Assembly (NCBI GenBank): GCA_022842285.1
Contig: JALHPV010000028.1
Span: 1 to 39,908 of the forward strand
DNA length: 39,908 nt
DNA from: Kofleriaceae bacterium
Lineage (GTDB): Bacteria; Myxococcota_A; Polyangia; Haliangiales; Haliangiaceae
Direction: 5' to 3'
Below, in pieces: positions 38,058-39,908 of this stretch (position 1 is its first letter; every line of letters starts with the position of its first letter). Below the pieces are notes generated by a model. That model was not told the origin of the DNA, made no database searches, and was given only the letters and a program-made list of their open reading frames with translations. The translations under genes and the position numbers were made by a program.

Positions 38058-38911
38058 GGGCGAAGTCGCTGTCCGGTGCCTGGTTGGTAGTCGACGATCT
38101 CGAGCTTCACGTCTCCGTAGTCGGTGACGGCGGTGACGAGCAGCGGCACGCGGCCCGCGTCGTCGGAGACGAAGATGGTGAACTCGCGATCGGGGTTGTT
38201 CGTGTCCTTCGTGCCGTTGCGCAGCAGGCGGTAGCTCTGGCACTCGAACTCGAGGGCCGGGAGCTCGCCGAGCTCCGTCACGACCTTCTCCGTACCGACG
38301 AGCTTCGCGTCGATGTGCCACATGTAGAGGCTGCGCATCGACTCGATCGAGATGCGGGCGCCCGTGGCCGGCTCCCACGCGCGCAGCGCGACGAGGAACG
38401 AATTGAAGTCCCAGACGTCGGTCTGCGATGTCGTCTGCGGATCGACCTTCGGCTCGCCGTCGCCGATCTGGAATGACACGGGGAAGGTCGCGCCGGTGCG
38501 CTTCGTGAAGTCGACGATCGTGTGCTCGGTGACCTCGTCCTTCGGATTCAGCTCGTCGACCTGGAAGCGCACGGAGCGGCCGGTCTGCACGTCGATCCAC
38601 GAGGAGAATTGATCGTCGACCTGGCTCACCATCGCGGCGAGCCCGCTCGTGGTGGCGCGCGATTGCACGATCACCGTCTGCTTGCCATCGACCTCGGAGA
38701 CATCGCCCACGCCGAACTGGAACACCGCCAGCTCGATGCCCTTCAGGGACAGGCGATAGGTCATCCTCTCGCCCGGCGTGACCAGGGGGGGACCGCCGAA
38801 CATGGCGGCGGCCTGGTCGACCGGTGCCTTCACCCCCTGTGGGGCCGCCGGACTGCTGCAACCCAATGATAAGACAAGGGCTCCCGCGATTCCGATCAAC
38901 GATCCGCGCAC
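38054..38911 (-). CDS. DUF3108 lipoprotein
   Basis: A protein of 285 residues with signal ending at Cys18 (LSLGC). The mature part fits DUF3108: early PGERMTYRLSLKGIELAVFQFGVG, then VDDQFSSWIDVQTGRSVRFQ, WDFNSFLVALRAW, and a C-terminal PLLVTAVTDYGDVKLEIVDY. The family has an outer-surface beta structure and no established function, though envelope roles have been suggested. The start is GTG at 38911. Its stop overlaps the start of the first hybrid kinase by four bases (38054-38057), so a lipoprotein heads a two-kinase operon. Confidence 0.88.
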   Translation of the reverse strand: MRGSLIGIAGALVLSLGCSSPAAPQGVKAPVDQAAAMFGGPPLVTPGERMTYRLSLKGIELAVFQFGVGDVSEVDGKQTVIVQSRATTSGLAAMVSQVDDQFSSWIDVQTGRSVRFQVDELNPKDEVTEHTIVDFTKRTGATFPVSFQIGDGEPKVDPQTTSQTDVWDFNSFLVALRAWEPATGARISIESMRSLYMWHIDAKLVGTEKVVTELGELPALEFECQSYRLLRNGTKDTNNPDREFTIFVSDDAGRVPLLVTAVTDYGDVKLEIVDYQPGTGQRLRP

Positions 38912-38961
38912 GTTCTGGAGACTAGCGTACGAACGGTGAGCCGGATATAGAGGGGCCCGAT

Positions 38962-39908
<947 letters not shown>

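Noticed and set aside
38058-38861. N-terminal extension of the first hybrid kinase
   Set aside because: The extension is out of frame with the DUF3108 gene that covers it and is Arg-rich; the GTG at 38057 matches the paralogue N-terminus.

Overview
The window is high-GC, very gene-dense bacterial chromosome. The gene content suggests a member of the Myxococcota, perhaps a Kofleriaceae/Haliangiales-like lineage: two Hanks-type serine/threonine kinases, an ECF sigma factor paired with a kinase, a GspE-N-domain protein, many unrelated short-signal lipoproteins, an AcoR-type sigma54 activator, hybrid sensor kinases and a fused gamma-alpha 2-oxoacid:ferredoxin oxidoreductase subunit. The lineage is an inference from gene content and was not tested. 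I see no rRNA, tRNA, CRISPR array, insertion sequence, integrase or phage gene. No gene-free stretch exceeds 300 bases; the longest are 23584-23758 (regulatory), 32106-32245 (repeats) and 17338-17460 (nothing clear).

Layout. 1-1160 (minus, cut by the window edge) is a GspE-N-terminal-domain protein. 1181-7877 (plus) is a tight run of six genes: L,D-transpeptidase lipoprotein, MBOAT acyltransferase, SGNH-like partner, class III alcohol dehydrogenase, ECF sigma factor and Ser/Thr kinase. Gaps are 18 bp or less and three junctions overlap. 7912-10662 (minus) is a large membrane Ser/Thr kinase with a helical-repeat C-terminus, followed by a LysR regulator divergent from two different YkgJ/DUF3109-type cysteine-cluster proteins. 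Then come a GON-domain lipoprotein, an MscS channel, and a minus-strand rtcB-rtcA-DUF423 operon (14738-17337). 17461-20744 carries an unknown lipoprotein and an ABC exporter with a polyglycine N-terminus; a zinc-ribbon membrane protein is divergent from the exporter.

21724-25602 is a self-contained regulatory unit: an AcoR-like sigma54 activator, a divergent aldehyde dehydrogenase with a candidate -24/-12 promoter, and DUF779. 25692-30803 (minus) is a five-gene run built around polyphosphate kinase 1. 30849-34157 (plus) holds a UGT-type glycosyltransferase whose 3' end is embedded in a G/C-rich palindromic repeat array, then an HDOD protein and a TatT-like lipoprotein. 34159-38911 (minus) is a translationally coupled trio: a DUF3108 lipoprotein and two paralogous PAS-histidine kinase-receiver hybrids. 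At 38962 starts a korA-like gene that runs off the window.

The most unusual items are the in-frame palindromic duplication inside the YkgJ gene (12029-12115), the palindromic array that supplies the stop codon of the glycosyltransferase gene (32087-32213), the bacterial GON-domain lipoprotein, the alcohol dehydrogenase-ECF-kinase overlap chain, and the tandem hybrid kinases coupled to a lipoprotein. No single locus looks like a wholly new defence or mobile system.
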